Below, one piece after another: positions 50,781 to 60,041 of a stretch of DNA of 64,000 nt. How positions within the stretch are numbered: the first letter of the stretch is position 1; every line of letters begins with the position of its first letter. Made by a program: the position numbers and the translations under genes. A model generated the notes under the pieces. That model did no database searches. It saw only the letters and a program-made list of their open reading frames with translations, and was not told where the DNA came from. The stretch covers positions 124,001 to 188,000 of the forward strand of contig NZ_JAJONF010000003.1 in assembly GCF_021462265.1 (NCBI RefSeq), read 5' to 3'. The DNA comes from Streptomyces shenzhenensis. Its GTDB lineage: Bacteria > Actinomycetota > Actinomycetes > Streptomycetales > Streptomycetaceae.

Positions 50781-51302
50781 ATGAGACGCCTACTCGCTAC
50801 GGGACCGGTCGCCTTGCTGGTATCCGCATTTCTGGCCGGCTGTTCAGCAAAGGGCCCTCACCTCCCCGACTACATCCTGCTGTCCAAGCATGTCACCCAT
50901 GGTGTGCGCTGGCAGTTGGACGCGTACTTGAGCGACGAGGGGCTGTGCCTGATGGTGGACAGCCCCAAGGGGCCAGAGGTTGGCGAAGACTGGTCGTCCG
51001 GAGGTTGCGGCTTCGACAGGAACCACCCATCCGACGGCTACTGGTCAGGCGGACAGGAGCCCGGCGCGGAAAACGCCGTGGTCGTGTACGGACCGCTCCC
51101 GGACAATGCCACCGCGATCAAAGTGGCAAGCCACACCGTGGTGAAGTCCGTCCCGTTCCCCCACGGCAGCGGCCTGCCTTCCGGCCGCTACTGGTTCTTC
51201 ATCGAACCACCGGGGTGGCCAAGCAAGGCCGACGGAACGCTGCTGACCACGCCCCAACCGATGGACAAGCAGGGGAAGAAGGTCGCCTTCAAGAAGTTCT
51301 GA
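50781..51302 (+). CDS. secreted lipoprotein of unknown function
   Basis: A 173-residue protein with a lipoprotein signal (LLVSAFLAGCSAKG; Cys ~21). The mature part has a pair of Cys (GLCLMVDSP, SSGGCGFDR) and a beta-rich pattern (GVRWQLDAYLSDEG, SGRYWFFIEPPGWPSK). GAGG lies ~9 bases upstream of ATG 50781, 14 bases after the amidase fragment. It may have been its operon partner. No family recognised. Confidence 0.7.
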   Translation: MRRLLATGPVALLVSAFLAGCSAKGPHLPDYILLSKHVTHGVRWQLDAYLSDEGLCLMVDSPKGPEVGEDWSSGGCGFDRNHPSDGYWSGGQEPGAENAVVVYGPLPDNATAIKVASHTVVKSVPFPHGSGLPSGRYWFFIEPPGWPSKADGTLLTTPQPMDKQGKKVAFKKF

Positions 51303-51533
51303 CCCGACAGCCGACTCCACATGCGGCCGGTAACGACAGACTGCCCGGCGAGCTGATGTGCTCGCCGGGCAGGGCTCCGGCCGCCCGATGTCCGGCGCGC
51401 GTGATCGGTCGGCCCGAGCGGGCCCGATCGTGCCAGCAAGATCACCCTCGGGCCGAGCCCCGCATTTCTGGACGCCTGCGCCGACGCGGCATCCAATTGA
51501 CTTCAACGAGGCCACTGCCCCCGAAACCAGCCC

Positions 51534-51812
51534 TCAGCATGGAATCTCCTTGCTCAGCGTGACGCGGATGCTGCTCCAGTCCGGGCTGCCCCCGTCTTGG
51601 GTCGTGTCGTAGTCCCCGTAGGTGTTGCCAGCCAGTTCCACGCACAAGGTCGTGCGCACGTCCAGTGGCCCGGAGGGTTCTCTCAGCGAGACGACGATGC
51701 CGCGCTGCTCATAGATCGCTGTGTCGGACGCATGGGACGTGACCCGTGCCAGGACATACGTTTGCCGCGGCGGATCTCCGCCGCCCGGGGGAGAGGCCGG
51801 CCGAGCCCGCAC
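51534..51812 (-). CDS. possible secreted-protein fragment (92 aa)
   Basis: The C-terminal 75 residues look like a real beta-domain: RQTYVLARVTSHASDTAIYE, SGPLDVRTTLCVELAGNTYG, PDWSSIRVTLSKEIPC. The first ~17 residues are Pro/Gly-rich and unlike it, suggesting loss of the true 5' end. No function assigned. Confidence 0.4.
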   Translation of the reverse strand: MRARPASPPGGGDPPRQTYVLARVTSHASDTAIYEQRGIVVSLREPSGPLDVRTTLCVELAGNTYGDYDTTQDGGSPDWSSIRVTLSKEIPC

Positions 51813-52170
51813 GGCTCACCCCGGCCCCTGCCCGCCGAGGGTTTCGGAACCTCTGCTCCGCACCTGCACTGTCCGGCTTGTGCACCGAACCAGATCGAAG
51901 CGGTGAGCGCCGCTTTCGCCAGCGGATTCTCCAGATGCGCGAGCCAGGCGCTTCCGCCCCGCTCAGGCATCGCCCAGGGAGCAGTTCGCCGGAGCTGGCA
52001 ATTCCCCCTAGATCATTATGAAGCTACAAAAAGCAACCATGAGATAATCAACGAAGAGTTATCGCTCGTTACTCATCGTGTCGTTCCCGTGGGGTTCCCG
52101 TCTAGGACAAAAGCACCCCGCCGCGATCGTCGTCGACGGGTGCTATGTCCAATTATCCAGCATTTTGTTG
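51813..52170. other. gene-free, locally AT-rich interval beside the tRNA
   Basis: No gene seen. Positions ~52010-52080 are far more AT-rich than the window average (ATCATTATGAAGCTACAAAA and neighbours), a mark of foreign DNA or a recombination directionality region at the tRNA-proximal end of the island. Confidence 0.5.
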
Positions 52171-52243
52171 TGCCCCCGGCAGGATTCGAACCTGCGACAC
52201 CCGCTTTAGGAGAGCGGTGCTCTATCCCCTGAGCTACGAAGGC
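52171..52243 (-). tRNA. tRNA-Arg (anticodon CCU)
   Basis: A full 73-base cloverleaf: acceptor GCCTTCG/CGGGGGC with two G-U pairs, D-arm GCTC/GAGC, anticodon arm CCGCT-CTCCTAA-AGCGG (anticodon CCT), T-arm GCAGG-TTCGAAT-CCTGC, discriminator A. CCA is not encoded. Its 3' half is duplicated at 44155-44187. The T-bases at 4 and 5 of the acceptor replace the Cs expected in the Streptomyces gene, which may reflect its history as an integration target. Confidence 0.93.
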
Positions 52244-52539
52244 GGGGATGTGCGGGCAAAGGTGTTGGAAATCCGCCCGCATCGGACGGATTCCGACATC
52301 TGAAGGCCCCAGACATCCATTGGCGCCCCACCGGAGTGGTGCACCGCGCACAGTCTAGCGGCTGCGGCAGCACACCGAGGCGGCATGCCCTGCTGCTGTG
52401 TGGCCCCGCCGCTGTGTGGCGAGCCCTCTGCATCGGCCGGCGGAGCGTGTCGTGCGGTGACGCGCACCGACCGGCCTCGTGGCTACCGTGTCCGGCGGGT
52501 GATGCCGAGGGCCACGGAGTTCTGCTGTCGGACGCCCGC

Positions 52540-52900
52540 GCGGGCGATCTCCCCCCATGTGCTCGTGCTGAAAGCTGGCACAGGCCACCTCGGCGGTGTC
52601 GGAGATCGAGATCGAGGCGAGAAGGATCAGGTAGACGAACGGGGAGTACGCGGGGCGACGGCCTGGCGTTCCCGGAGCACGTCCGGGGTGGACCTTGTCT
52701 GTCACGTCGTACAGGTCAGGGTTGGCGACGAGAAGTTCCAGACGCTCCAGCGCGGGGAGGGCCCGGGCAGCAGGGCCGGGAGGTTCGGGGCGGCTGAAGC
52801 TGAATACGTCTTTGGGCGTCGGGCCCATGACGTAGTCCGGCTTCTTCTTGGACCTGAGATTGGGCTTGGAGGCGGCAGGGCGTCGTTTCGGCGTCCCCAT
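52540..52900 (-). pseudogene. transposase-like N-terminal fragment
   Basis: From ATG 52900 it reads MGTPKRRPAASKPNLRSKKK, LPALERLELLVANPDLYDVT and GTPGRRPAYSPFVYLILLAS, similar to the start of a Streptomyces DNA-transposase-like protein. Homology-like sequence ends near 52550 without catalytic acids. Assignment is by sequence style only. Confidence 0.45.
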
Positions 52901-52909
52901 CAGCCCCCT

Positions 52910-53580
52910 TCCCTGATGGTCGCCATTCGTAGCGGCGCGGTTCAGCGAGGAGAGCCCGAGGCGCAGCGCGACATCCGCGATCTGACCGGTCTCCGAGTGG
53001 ATCTTCGCAGCGAGCCGGATGGAAACGTCCTGCGGTGTGGCGGACCGGCCTTCCGGGGCGACTCCGCTGGCGCGTACGACCTCACCGAAGGCCGTGCACA
53101 CACTGGACTGCAGTTGGTTTGCGGGGGCGAGACCGCTCGTGGTGAGCGTTTCAGGGCGGTCGCAGCTCGACTGGTGCTGGACATACTCGGCGCGCAGGCG
53201 GAGGGCCTCCCAGCACCACGGATCCTCGAGCGGGCAATGACGGGCGGTGATCCGGGCAGCCCCCACCGCCCGAACCCGGGAGTTGTCGAGATCTACATCG
53301 GTGGTGGCGGCCAGGCTGATCTCGCTCGTGTGGAGACCGGACAGGAGCAGCCCGAGTACGGCGGCGTGCCTGGTTCGCGGCATCCCTCTTCGCATTGCCT
53401 TCCGGTACGGCGCGGCGCCGATCAGGCGGACGGCGATGCGGCACTTCCTGCTGGGCCAGGCGTTCGACGCGACCTCCCGGCGGCGTGGCCTGCGGCTGAC
53501 GACGGATCTCATCCGTCGGAGCCGCGGGGCCACGGTGATCGCGGACCTGGTCGAGGACTTCCTCGGCTCCCTCGACCGAC
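52910..53580 (-). pseudogene. decayed gene, possibly recombinase-like
   Basis: A minus-strand frame reads AAVLGLLLSGLHTSEISLAA, TTDVDLDNSRVRAVGAARI, LEDPWCWEALRLRAEYVQHQ and HSETGQIADVALRLGLSSL. The first two blocks resemble the fold of tyrosine recombinase catalytic domains but lack the Arg/His/Tyr residues. No start signal is found and it runs into the transposase-like fragment. Low-confidence assignment. Confidence 0.35.
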
Positions 53581-55053
53581 CTACAGGGCCGTCCGCGGCA
53601 GCCACTTCGGGCTGCTGGAGCCGCGCGGCACGAGGATGGGGTCGCTCCAGCGGGCCGGCGTGTGGGAGAAGGCGACCGGCGGGGCGAGCATGTGGACGGC
53701 TCCGAGGGGGGTGTCGGCGTCGCAAGCGGCGGGGTCGCGCAGGGTGTGCTCCTCGTCGCGGCCGGCGTCCGCGGGGTCGACGAGGCCCAGGGTCCGGTAC
53801 CACATGGCGGTGCGGGTGAGGTTCACGGTGACGTGCCAGCTACCGCCCTCGGTGGCCCGCCGGTACAGGGCCGCGGTGGCGCCGACGGCGCCCATGTAGC
53901 CGGTGATGAAGTCGTTGATCATGCCGGTGATCGGCAGCCTGGGCGCTTCGGGAGTGCCTTCGAGGGCCATGAGTCCGGAGGCGGCGGAGCCGTTCATGTC
54001 GAACCCGCCGCGGTCGGCCCAGGGGCCCGTCGAGCCGTAACAGGTGACCGAGACATTGATCAGCCCCGGGTGACGCTCGGCCAACTCCCGTGGATCGAGG
54101 CCGAGTTTCTCCAGCTTGCTGCCCCTGTGATTGTTGACGACCACGTCGGCGTCGGCGAGCAACGTGTCCGCGAGCCTGCGGCCGTCCTCCTTGGTGAGGT
54201 CGACGTAGGCGCTGCGGGAGCCGATGTTGGCCTCGTCGTAGATGAAGTCGTGCTCGTAGTCGTTGGGACGGGTCGCGCACAGCACGTCCGCGCCCTGCTC
54301 GGCAAGGGTGCGGCCGACGGTGGGCCCGGCGATGGCGTGCGTGAAGGACAGGACCCGTACGCCGGCGAGCGGCCGGTCGGCCGGACCGAGGGGGCGGCGC
54401 GGGGCGTCGCCGATGCGTTCCAGGCCGATGACGGGCTGGGTCGCGAGCAGGGCGCCGTGCGGGTGGGCAAGCCACTCCTCCGGCGTGCGGGCCACGCACA
54501 ACGGCAGCCCGGAGGCGTTCGCGGCCTCCTCCAGTTCGAAGGCGTCCCACTTCGCGATGGCGGCGGCGACCTTCTCCTTGTCCGGCGGCACGTCGAGGAA
54601 CCGGCACCACTTCGCGGCCAGATGCGGGTAGACCCCGGAGGCCATCACCGTGCGGCCGTCCGCAGTGCGGTAGGAGTCCAGCAGGAACGGGTTGTCGGCC
54701 ACCAGCGGATGCGGGGGCATCTCACCGTTCAGGGTGGGGTGCCAGAAGGCATGCGGGGTGATCCCATGGACGGCCTGCCGCAGGTCCAGGTGCAGGTCCT
54801 GGGAACGGCCCGTGCGTCGGCGCCACAGCGCGGCGGCCCCGACGGCGCTCGCCATGACGGGGATGCCGATGGCCGCGCCGAGCCGGTGGCGGGCGGCCAC
54901 GATCGGGTCCTGGCCGGAGAAGGAGACGCGCCCCCCGGTCGCCGCCGTCGACAGACCGACATCGGCGAGCAGGCTCTCCAACGCCTCGCCCGCGTCGAAG
55001 TGGCTTTCCCGGCTGGTGCTGGTGCTGGTGCTGGTGCTGGTGCTTTGCGGCAT
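53581..55053 (-). CDS. CaiB/BaiF-type (family III) CoA transferase
   Basis: A 490-residue protein. The C-terminal half has the family core: RPLAGVRVLSFTHAIAGPTV, EQGADVLCATRPN, YVDLTKEDGRRLADTLLADA, VVVNNHRGSKLEKLGLDP and VSVTCYGSTGPWADRGGFD. The usual catalytic Asp region is partly altered. The N-terminal ~200 residues carry a second, diverged transferase-like segment (ADNPFLLDSYRTADGRTVMA). The start is followed by an ST-repeat (STSTSTSTSTS) from a 6-bp microsatellite. It is divergent from an AsnC/Lrp regulator. Substrate unknown. Confidence 0.85.
   Translation of the reverse strand: MPQSTSTSTSTSTSRESHFDAGEALESLLADVGLSTAATGGRVSFSGQDPIVAARHRLGAAIGIPVMASAVGAAALWRRRTGRSQDLHLDLRQAVHGITPHAFWHPTLNGEMPPHPLVADNPFLLDSYRTADGRTVMASGVYPHLAAKWCRFLDVPPDKEKVAAAIAKWDAFELEEAANASGLPLCVARTPEEWLAHPHGALLATQPVIGLERIGDAPRRPLGPADRPLAGVRVLSFTHAIAGPTVGRTLAEQGADVLCATRPNDYEHDFIYDEANIGSRSAYVDLTKEDGRRLADTLLADADVVVNNHRGSKLEKLGLDPRELAERHPGLINVSVTCYGSTGPWADRGGFDMNGSAASGLMALEGTPEAPRLPITGMINDFITGYMGAVGATAALYRRATEGGSWHVTVNLTRTAMWYRTLGLVDPADAGRDEEHTLRDPAACDADTPLGAVHMLAPPVAFSHTPARWSDPILVPRGSSSPKWLPRTAL
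55014..55045. repeat. 6-bp microsatellite (GGTGCT)n in the CoA transferase start region
   Basis: About five tandem GGTGCT units encode the Ser-Thr repeat after MPQ. Slippage by whole units would keep the frame. Confidence 0.75.
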
Positions 55054-55220
55054 GCGTGCGCCTCTGTTCCCGAATCGTCGGCTGGTCGGGGAATCAGCCT
55101 CCTTCGAGCAGGCATATCGGGCCCCGATCGAAGGGAAATAGCGTTCGTGAGCGATCCGGTGCAGGAATCCGCCACCCGCTCCGGATTTGACCGGACCGGG
55201 CCGTCGGCCACACTGGCGGC

Positions 55221-56246
55221 ATGACGGATCCGAGTGGCAGACGGTGGGTGGACGAGGACGACGTGATGCTGCTGGACGCGCTGCACGTCAACCCGCGCGC
55301 CAGTTTCGAGCAGTTGGGTGCCGCCCTCGGTGTGTCCGCGGTGACCGCGGGCCGGCGCTGGCGCCGACTGGCCGAGGCGGGCCAGGCATGGGTGTCCTCG
55401 GCGCCCGGCCCGCGGATGCCGCTGGTGGGTGCCCTGTTCGAGGCCGAATGCGCGCCCGGTCGCGTCGCCGGGGCGGCGGCGGCCCTGGCCGCGCTGCCGC
55501 AGGTGTTCAGCGTGCATCTGGTCAGTGGGACCCGGGACCTGTACGCGCTGGTGGCGGCGGGCGACAGCCGGACGCTCTCCGGTCTGGTGCTGGACCGGAT
55601 GCCCGCAGTGCCCGGCCTGATCCGGGTGCGCACCAGTGTGACAACCGAGGTGTTCAGCGGCCGGCACTGGCGGCTGGGAGCGATCAGCGCTGCTCAGGCC
55701 GGTGCGGTGCGGGCCCAGGAGCCCGAGGACCAGGAGCAGGCACCGGACCGGGTACCCGACCGGTTCGACCGCGAGCTGTTCCTGGCCCTCCAGGACGACG
55801 GACGTGCCGCGTACCGCACCCTCGCCGAACGGCTCGGCAAGTCCGAGCAGGCCGTCAAGCGGAGGATGTCGGCACTCCTGCGCTCGGGTCAGCTGACCTT
55901 CCGAACCGACTTCGTCCGGCCGCAGGGGGGCTGGCCGGTCCAGGTCGCGCTCTGGCTCCAGGTGCCGGACGAGCAACTGGAGCTCGTCGGGCGGCAATTG
56001 GGCGAGTGGCCTCAGACCAGGGTCTGCCTGGCAGTGGTGGGGAAAGCCAACCTGTTCGTCACCCTCCAGCTCCACGGTCTGCATGCCCTCGACGGTGTGC
56101 TGCGCCGGATGCGGGGGAGCTGGCCGCAGGTCCGCATCGCCGAGCGAGAGGTCGTCTTGCGGTCGGTGAAGTCCTGGGGCCGGATGCTGGACGAGGACGG
56201 GTACGCCACCTCGGTGATCCCCGTCGACATCTGGGCCCCGGTGTGA
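55221..56246 (+). CDS. tandem AsnC/Lrp-family regulator
   Basis: A 341-residue protein with two complete AsnC-type halves: HTH (RASFEQLGAALGVSAVTAGR, ~25-45) and ligand domain (~70-140, FSVHLVSGTRDLYALVAAGD), then a second HTH (RAAYRTLAERLGKSEQAVKR, ~195-215) and ligand domain (~240-335, TRVCLAVVGKANLFVTLQLH). Single-unit Lrp proteins are ~150 residues. It is divergent from the CoA transferase gene by 167 bases and probably controls it and the MFS transporter downstream. Confidence 0.9.
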   Translation: MTDPSGRRWVDEDDVMLLDALHVNPRASFEQLGAALGVSAVTAGRRWRRLAEAGQAWVSSAPGPRMPLVGALFEAECAPGRVAGAAAALAALPQVFSVHLVSGTRDLYALVAAGDSRTLSGLVLDRMPAVPGLIRVRTSVTTEVFSGRHWRLGAISAAQAGAVRAQEPEDQEQAPDRVPDRFDRELFLALQDDGRAAYRTLAERLGKSEQAVKRRMSALLRSGQLTFRTDFVRPQGGWPVQVALWLQVPDEQLELVGRQLGEWPQTRVCLAVVGKANLFVTLQLHGLHALDGVLRRMRGSWPQVRIAEREVVLRSVKSWGRMLDEDGYATSVIPVDIWAPV

Positions 56247-56385
56247 CGGTTTCCGTCACCGGATGCCCGGAGACGGCAGTTTCCACCACCCCGCTCACCG
56301 GCGAGCGGAGCGATCGCACCATCTGTCGTCAGGCGTGAGCCCCACCACAGGCCCGGGGCCGCCAGCCGGACACGACGGAGTGACC

Positions 56386-57738
56386 ATGATCAACGCACCG
56401 CAGGCGAACGGTACTTCACCGGTCGACTCGCCCGACGAGCCGCCCACGGTTCCCGATTCCTCCCGGACCGCCGCACCGAGGCACATGACGAGCCGGGCAC
56501 GGCGCTCGTTCGCCGCCGCGGTCGGTGGCTGGGCCATGGACGGATTCGACATCGCGATCTTTGCGCTGGTCGCCTCCCCCGCCCTTGCCGAACTCCTGCC
56601 GAAATCAGGCGTTGCCGCGACCGGCACCAACGTCGGCGTCTACGCCCAGTTGAGCGCCGCGGTCTTCCTGGCCGGCTGGGGTCTGTCGTTCATCTGGGGA
56701 CCGGTCGCCGACCGGTACGGGCGCCGCCCCGCCATGATCGGCAGCATCCTCACCTTCTCGGTCTTCACCGCGCTCGCCGGGGCCGCGGGCAACCTCTGGA
56801 TCTTCATGGCCTGTCGCTTTCTGGCGGCGGTAGGCGTCGGCGGCGAATGGGCGCTGGCCGGTACCGCGGTCGCCGAGTCCGTCCCGGAACGCCTGCGGGT
56901 ACGCCTCGGCGGTCTCCTGCACTCCGCGACGTACGTCGGTGCCGTGCTGACCGGCGTGCTCTACCTCGCGGCCGGCCACACCCTGGGCTGGCGGGGCATG
57001 TTCCTCTTCGGCCTCGCCCCCGCACTGCTCGTGCTGTTCCTGCGCCTCGGCGTCAAGGAGCCGGAGCGGTTCGAAGCGCACCGGCGGCAGACAGGGCAGG
57101 AGGCCGGGTCCCTGTGGGCGCCGCTGCGCACCGTTCTCGGACCGTCCTACCGGGCGCGGACCTGGGGCAACCTGGTCCTGCTGGTCGTGTGCGTCATGGG
57201 ACTGTGGGCCGGCACGACCTTCGGGGCCACCGCCGTCAGCACGATGGCCGACTCCGCCGGGCGCCGGGACGCGACGCGTCTGGCGTCGCTGATCACCCTC
57301 GTCGGATCCCTGTCCACCATCGTCGGCTGCTGGTGTGTGCCGGCCCTCACCCGGCGCCTGGGCAGGCGCGGCACGCTGGTACTGCTCTACGTGCTGATGA
57401 TCGTCGGCATCCTCGGCTCGTACGCCTACGCCTACCCCCGCGACGACATCGCGGCCTTCTTCCTCTTCGCCCCCGTACTGGGCTTCGGCGGCGCCAACTT
57501 CGCGGTCTTCACCATCTGGCTGCCCGAGCAGTACCCCACCCGCATCCGTGCCACCGCCTTCGCCTTCACCACCACGCTCTCCCGGTGGGCCGCAGCCGTG
57601 GGCACCCTGCTCATCGCCTACGGCATCTCCGTGACGCACTCCCTGGCCTTGCCCCTGGCCCTCACCGCGGTCCCCTTCTTCGCGGGCATCCTGCTGACCC
57701 GACTCGTCCCCGAGACCGGCGCCACCCTGCCGGACTGA
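56386..57738 (+). CDS. MFS transporter (aromatic acid/sugar-phosphate:H+ symporter type)
   Basis: A 450-residue 12-helix transporter. After a ~40-residue polar leader, helix 1 has the AAHS-type GWAMDGFDIAIFALVASPAL. The loop 2-3 motif GPVADRYGRRPAMIG and its later counterpart near TRRLGRRGTLVL are intact. ATG 56386 has GGAG 5 bases before it; the longer frame is non-coding. Substrates in this group are small carboxylates; a link with the CoA transferase is inferred from position. Confidence 0.92.
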   Translation: MINAPQANGTSPVDSPDEPPTVPDSSRTAAPRHMTSRARRSFAAAVGGWAMDGFDIAIFALVASPALAELLPKSGVAATGTNVGVYAQLSAAVFLAGWGLSFIWGPVADRYGRRPAMIGSILTFSVFTALAGAAGNLWIFMACRFLAAVGVGGEWALAGTAVAESVPERLRVRLGGLLHSATYVGAVLTGVLYLAAGHTLGWRGMFLFGLAPALLVLFLRLGVKEPERFEAHRRQTGQEAGSLWAPLRTVLGPSYRARTWGNLVLLVVCVMGLWAGTTFGATAVSTMADSAGRRDATRLASLITLVGSLSTIVGCWCVPALTRRLGRRGTLVLLYVLMIVGILGSYAYAYPRDDIAAFFLFAPVLGFGGANFAVFTIWLPEQYPTRIRATAFAFTTTLSRWAAAVGTLLIAYGISVTHSLALPLALTAVPFFAGILLTRLVPETGATLPD

Positions 57739-57777
57739 CAGCCACGACAGGCCGGTCACGCTCATGCCTTGAGTCCC

Positions 57778-57878
57778 AGGCATGCCGCCGGGCCTGCGCG
57801 TCGACCTGGTGGATCGCGCCGGCGGGGATGCCGCCGGCGTTGTTGACCAGGACGTCCGGGTCGGGGACGGCTGCCTGG
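57778..57878 (-). pseudogene. short-chain dehydrogenase fragment
   Basis: About 34 residues read DPDVLVNNAGGIPAGAIHQV, then DAQARRHAWD. The NNAG motif and its flanks are typical SDR. Nothing before or after continues the gene. Confidence 0.65.
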
Positions 57879-57930
57879 GGAAAACCCTCCCCGTACCTCG
57901 CGCACCGCTCGGAGACCTGACGCCCGGAAT

Positions 57931-57992
57931 CACACCGTACGGAGTGCTGCGAGGGCGCCGTACGGAGTGCTGCGAGGGCGCCGTACGGTGTG
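57931..57992. repeat. two 23-bp tandem repeats bracketed by a 12-bp inverted repeat
   Basis: CCGTACGGAGTGCTGCGAGG (unit continues GCG) occurs at 57935-57957 and 57958-57980. The ends CACACCGTACGG (57931-57942) and CCGTACGGTGTG (57981-57992) are exact complements. CCGTACGG itself is a palindrome, present three times. It lies 15 bases beyond the acyl-CoA dehydrogenase stop and may act as terminator or binding array. Confidence 0.7.
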
Positions 57993-58006
57993 ACCTTGGT
58001 TCGGGT

Positions 58007-59227
58007 TCAGAGCATCAGGCTCACTCGCTCGCCGATGCCGAGCAGCGACTTGCCGTAGACCTCCAGGCCGACCGCCGGGACCAAGCCCGCGTGGCGCGCC
58101 GCGACGCCCGCGTCACGCCAGATGCGCTGGAGAGGGGCGGTGTCGGCGAACGAGGACGCGCCGTGCACGTTCAGGAGAGTGCTGATCGCGTCGAGCACCT
58201 GCTGTGCGGCGAAGCCGGCCCGGGCCCTGACGTGCGTACGCGCGGCATAGTCCAGCGGACCGCCGGAGGCGGCGGCCTGGTCTACTTCGGCGACGGCCCG
58301 GTAGGTGTGCAGGCGGGCCGTCTCCAGCTTCAGCGCGGCCTCGGCCAGCTGTATCTGGACGCCCACCGAGTCGGCCTGCCGACCGTGGACGGTGAAGGAC
58401 AGCGGCTTCTCCTCCGCCGCCTCCACCGCCACGTTCAGTGCCGCCTTCCCCAGTCCGAGCAGCGGTCCGACAAGGCACAGCAACAGCATCGGCCCGAACG
58501 TCGAGGTGTACAGCGCCTCGTCCCGCGACGCGCGGGGGTAGGACCCCTCCGCGGCAGCGGGAACCGACAGCACCCGGTGATCGGGTACGAACACGTCCTG
58601 CCCGATCAGGGTGTTGCTGGCGGTCGCCTTCATACCCGCGGTGTGCCAGGTGTCCTCGACGGCCAGTTCGGAGGCGGGGATCAGGACGAGTACCTGGTCC
58701 ACCACCGCTCCGCCGTCGTCCTTCAGCAGTGCACCGACCGCGGCCCAGGTGGCGAACGGGGCGCCGGAGTTGTACGGCCACCTACCGCTGACGCGCCAGC
58801 CGCCCGGAACCCGTTCTCCCACGCCCATCGGCGCGGCCACACCGGTCACGCGCGCATCCGGATCGGCCCCGAACACCTCTTCCTGGGCCTTCTCCGGGAA
58901 GAGGCACGCCAGCCAGTTGGTCACCGCGATGATCATCCCGACCCAGGCGGCTGAGCCGTCACCCTCGCCGAGAGCCTCGGACACCTCCGTCAGGGTCCGC
59001 AGGTCGGTCTCATGGCCGCCGTACCGCTTGGGAGTCAGCAGCCGGAAGACGCCCGCATCGGCCAGCGCGTCGACGACCTCGACCGGCAGGACGCGGTCCG
59101 ACTCGCCGCGCGCCGCCTGGTCGCGCAGCAGCGGCTGCAGGGCGATCGCCCGGCCGACGAGTTCGGTCCTCAACCCTTCCCTGGACGGCACACTCGTCTC
59201 GTCCTGACGACTGTCGCTGTTCATCAC
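58007..59227 (-). CDS. acyl-CoA dehydrogenase-fold flavoprotein (HsaA-like monooxygenase type)
   Basis: A 406-residue protein. It shows the N-terminal VDALADAGVFRLLTPKRYGG, the FMN/FAD middle domain (GWRVSGRWPYNSGAPFATWA), and a helical C-terminus (LLNVHGASSFADTAPLQRIW, RDAGVAARHAGL). The HGA..F..PLQR..RD pattern belongs to the group of flavin-dependent hydroxylases using reduced flavin (HsaA, aromatic hydroxylases) more than to true beta-oxidation enzymes. A flavin reductase is not encoded nearby. ATG 59227 or 59224. Confidence 0.88.
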   Translation of the reverse strand: MMNSDSRQDETSVPSREGLRTELVGRAIALQPLLRDQAARGESDRVLPVEVVDALADAGVFRLLTPKRYGGHETDLRTLTEVSEALGEGDGSAAWVGMIIAVTNWLACLFPEKAQEEVFGADPDARVTGVAAPMGVGERVPGGWRVSGRWPYNSGAPFATWAAVGALLKDDGGAVVDQVLVLIPASELAVEDTWHTAGMKATASNTLIGQDVFVPDHRVLSVPAAAEGSYPRASRDEALYTSTFGPMLLLCLVGPLLGLGKAALNVAVEAAEEKPLSFTVHGRQADSVGVQIQLAEAALKLETARLHTYRAVAEVDQAAASGGPLDYAARTHVRARAGFAAQQVLDAISTLLNVHGASSFADTAPLQRIWRDAGVAARHAGLVPAVGLEVYGKSLLGIGERVSLML

Positions 59228-59302
59228 GTTCTCCTTCTGCGCTGGTTGACTGTCAAGTGATCAAGTGGGGTGAGTGTTCGTGTGAGGGCTGCGGCCCGGG
59301 AC

Positions 59303-59861
59303 TCAGCCGGTCGACTCGTCGAGTGCGATCCTCGAGAGGAGAGCGGCGAGTTCTACCGGCTTCGACAGGAACGGCGAGTGGTCACCCTCGATCCGGTGGG
59401 CCTCATCGGACCTTTCGGTCAGCACCTGCCGGGCCTCTGCGGGCAGTGCCCGGTCGTCCGGGAAGACTTCGTGCTCTGCGGCGCCAACTGCTCGGCGGCC
59501 TACTCGGCTTCAGGCCGGGGCCGTTCGGCACGGGCTCGTTCGGCGCTGGGTCGTTCGGCGCGGGCTCGTGTTCGCGCGGCTCCGGTGGAAGAGGCGTGTC
59601 GGCGAAGCCGGAGAGGCTCTCGCCGGCATCGAGTCGGAGTGCCGCCAGGCAGACGCTGCGCGACATGTTCCCCGCCTCGGGGGCGGCCTGGCTCACCGGT
59701 ACGCCGCCGTATGAATGCGCGACGACCATCAGGGGGCCGTCGTCACGCATGCCGGCCCGCCCGTCGGCCTCCAGCGCTGACCTCAGGCCGTGCCAGCACC
59801 ACCCGCCGTGCCATGCCTCATGCGCCAGGAGCAGAGTCGGACGGGAAACCCCATCAGTCAC
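59303..59861 (-). pseudogene. alpha/beta hydrolase pseudogene
   Basis: The N-terminus (TLLLAHEAWHGGWCWHGLRS) and nucleophile elbow (MVVAHSYGGVPVSQAA, GHSYGG-like with Ala) are intact in one frame. The C-terminus (EVFPDDRALPAEARQVLTER, RIEGDHSPFLSKPVELAALL) lies in another frame after ~59495. Between them are a Pro/Asn repeat (APNDPAPNEPVPNGPG) and lost sequence, so the cap and part of the core are missing. It follows the flavoprotein gene and may once have belonged to its pathway. Confidence 0.75.
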
Positions 59862-60041
59862 GAAAAGTCACTTTCGGATCGGCCAGAAGAGCCATGTGCC
59901 CCATCGGCCCTCGTGAAGGACCCTAAAGGTGATCAGACACAGTGTCCAACGTACTGTGCAACTGCCACAACGAGCACGGGTGGCGCCGACGGCTTGCGCA
60001 CGCCGTCCGCTCTCGCGTGAGGCCAGTCGTCAATGCAGTCG

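Noticed and set aside
52540..53580. Intact insertion sequence
   Set aside because: No terminal inverted repeats or target duplication were found and no complete transposase frame exists.
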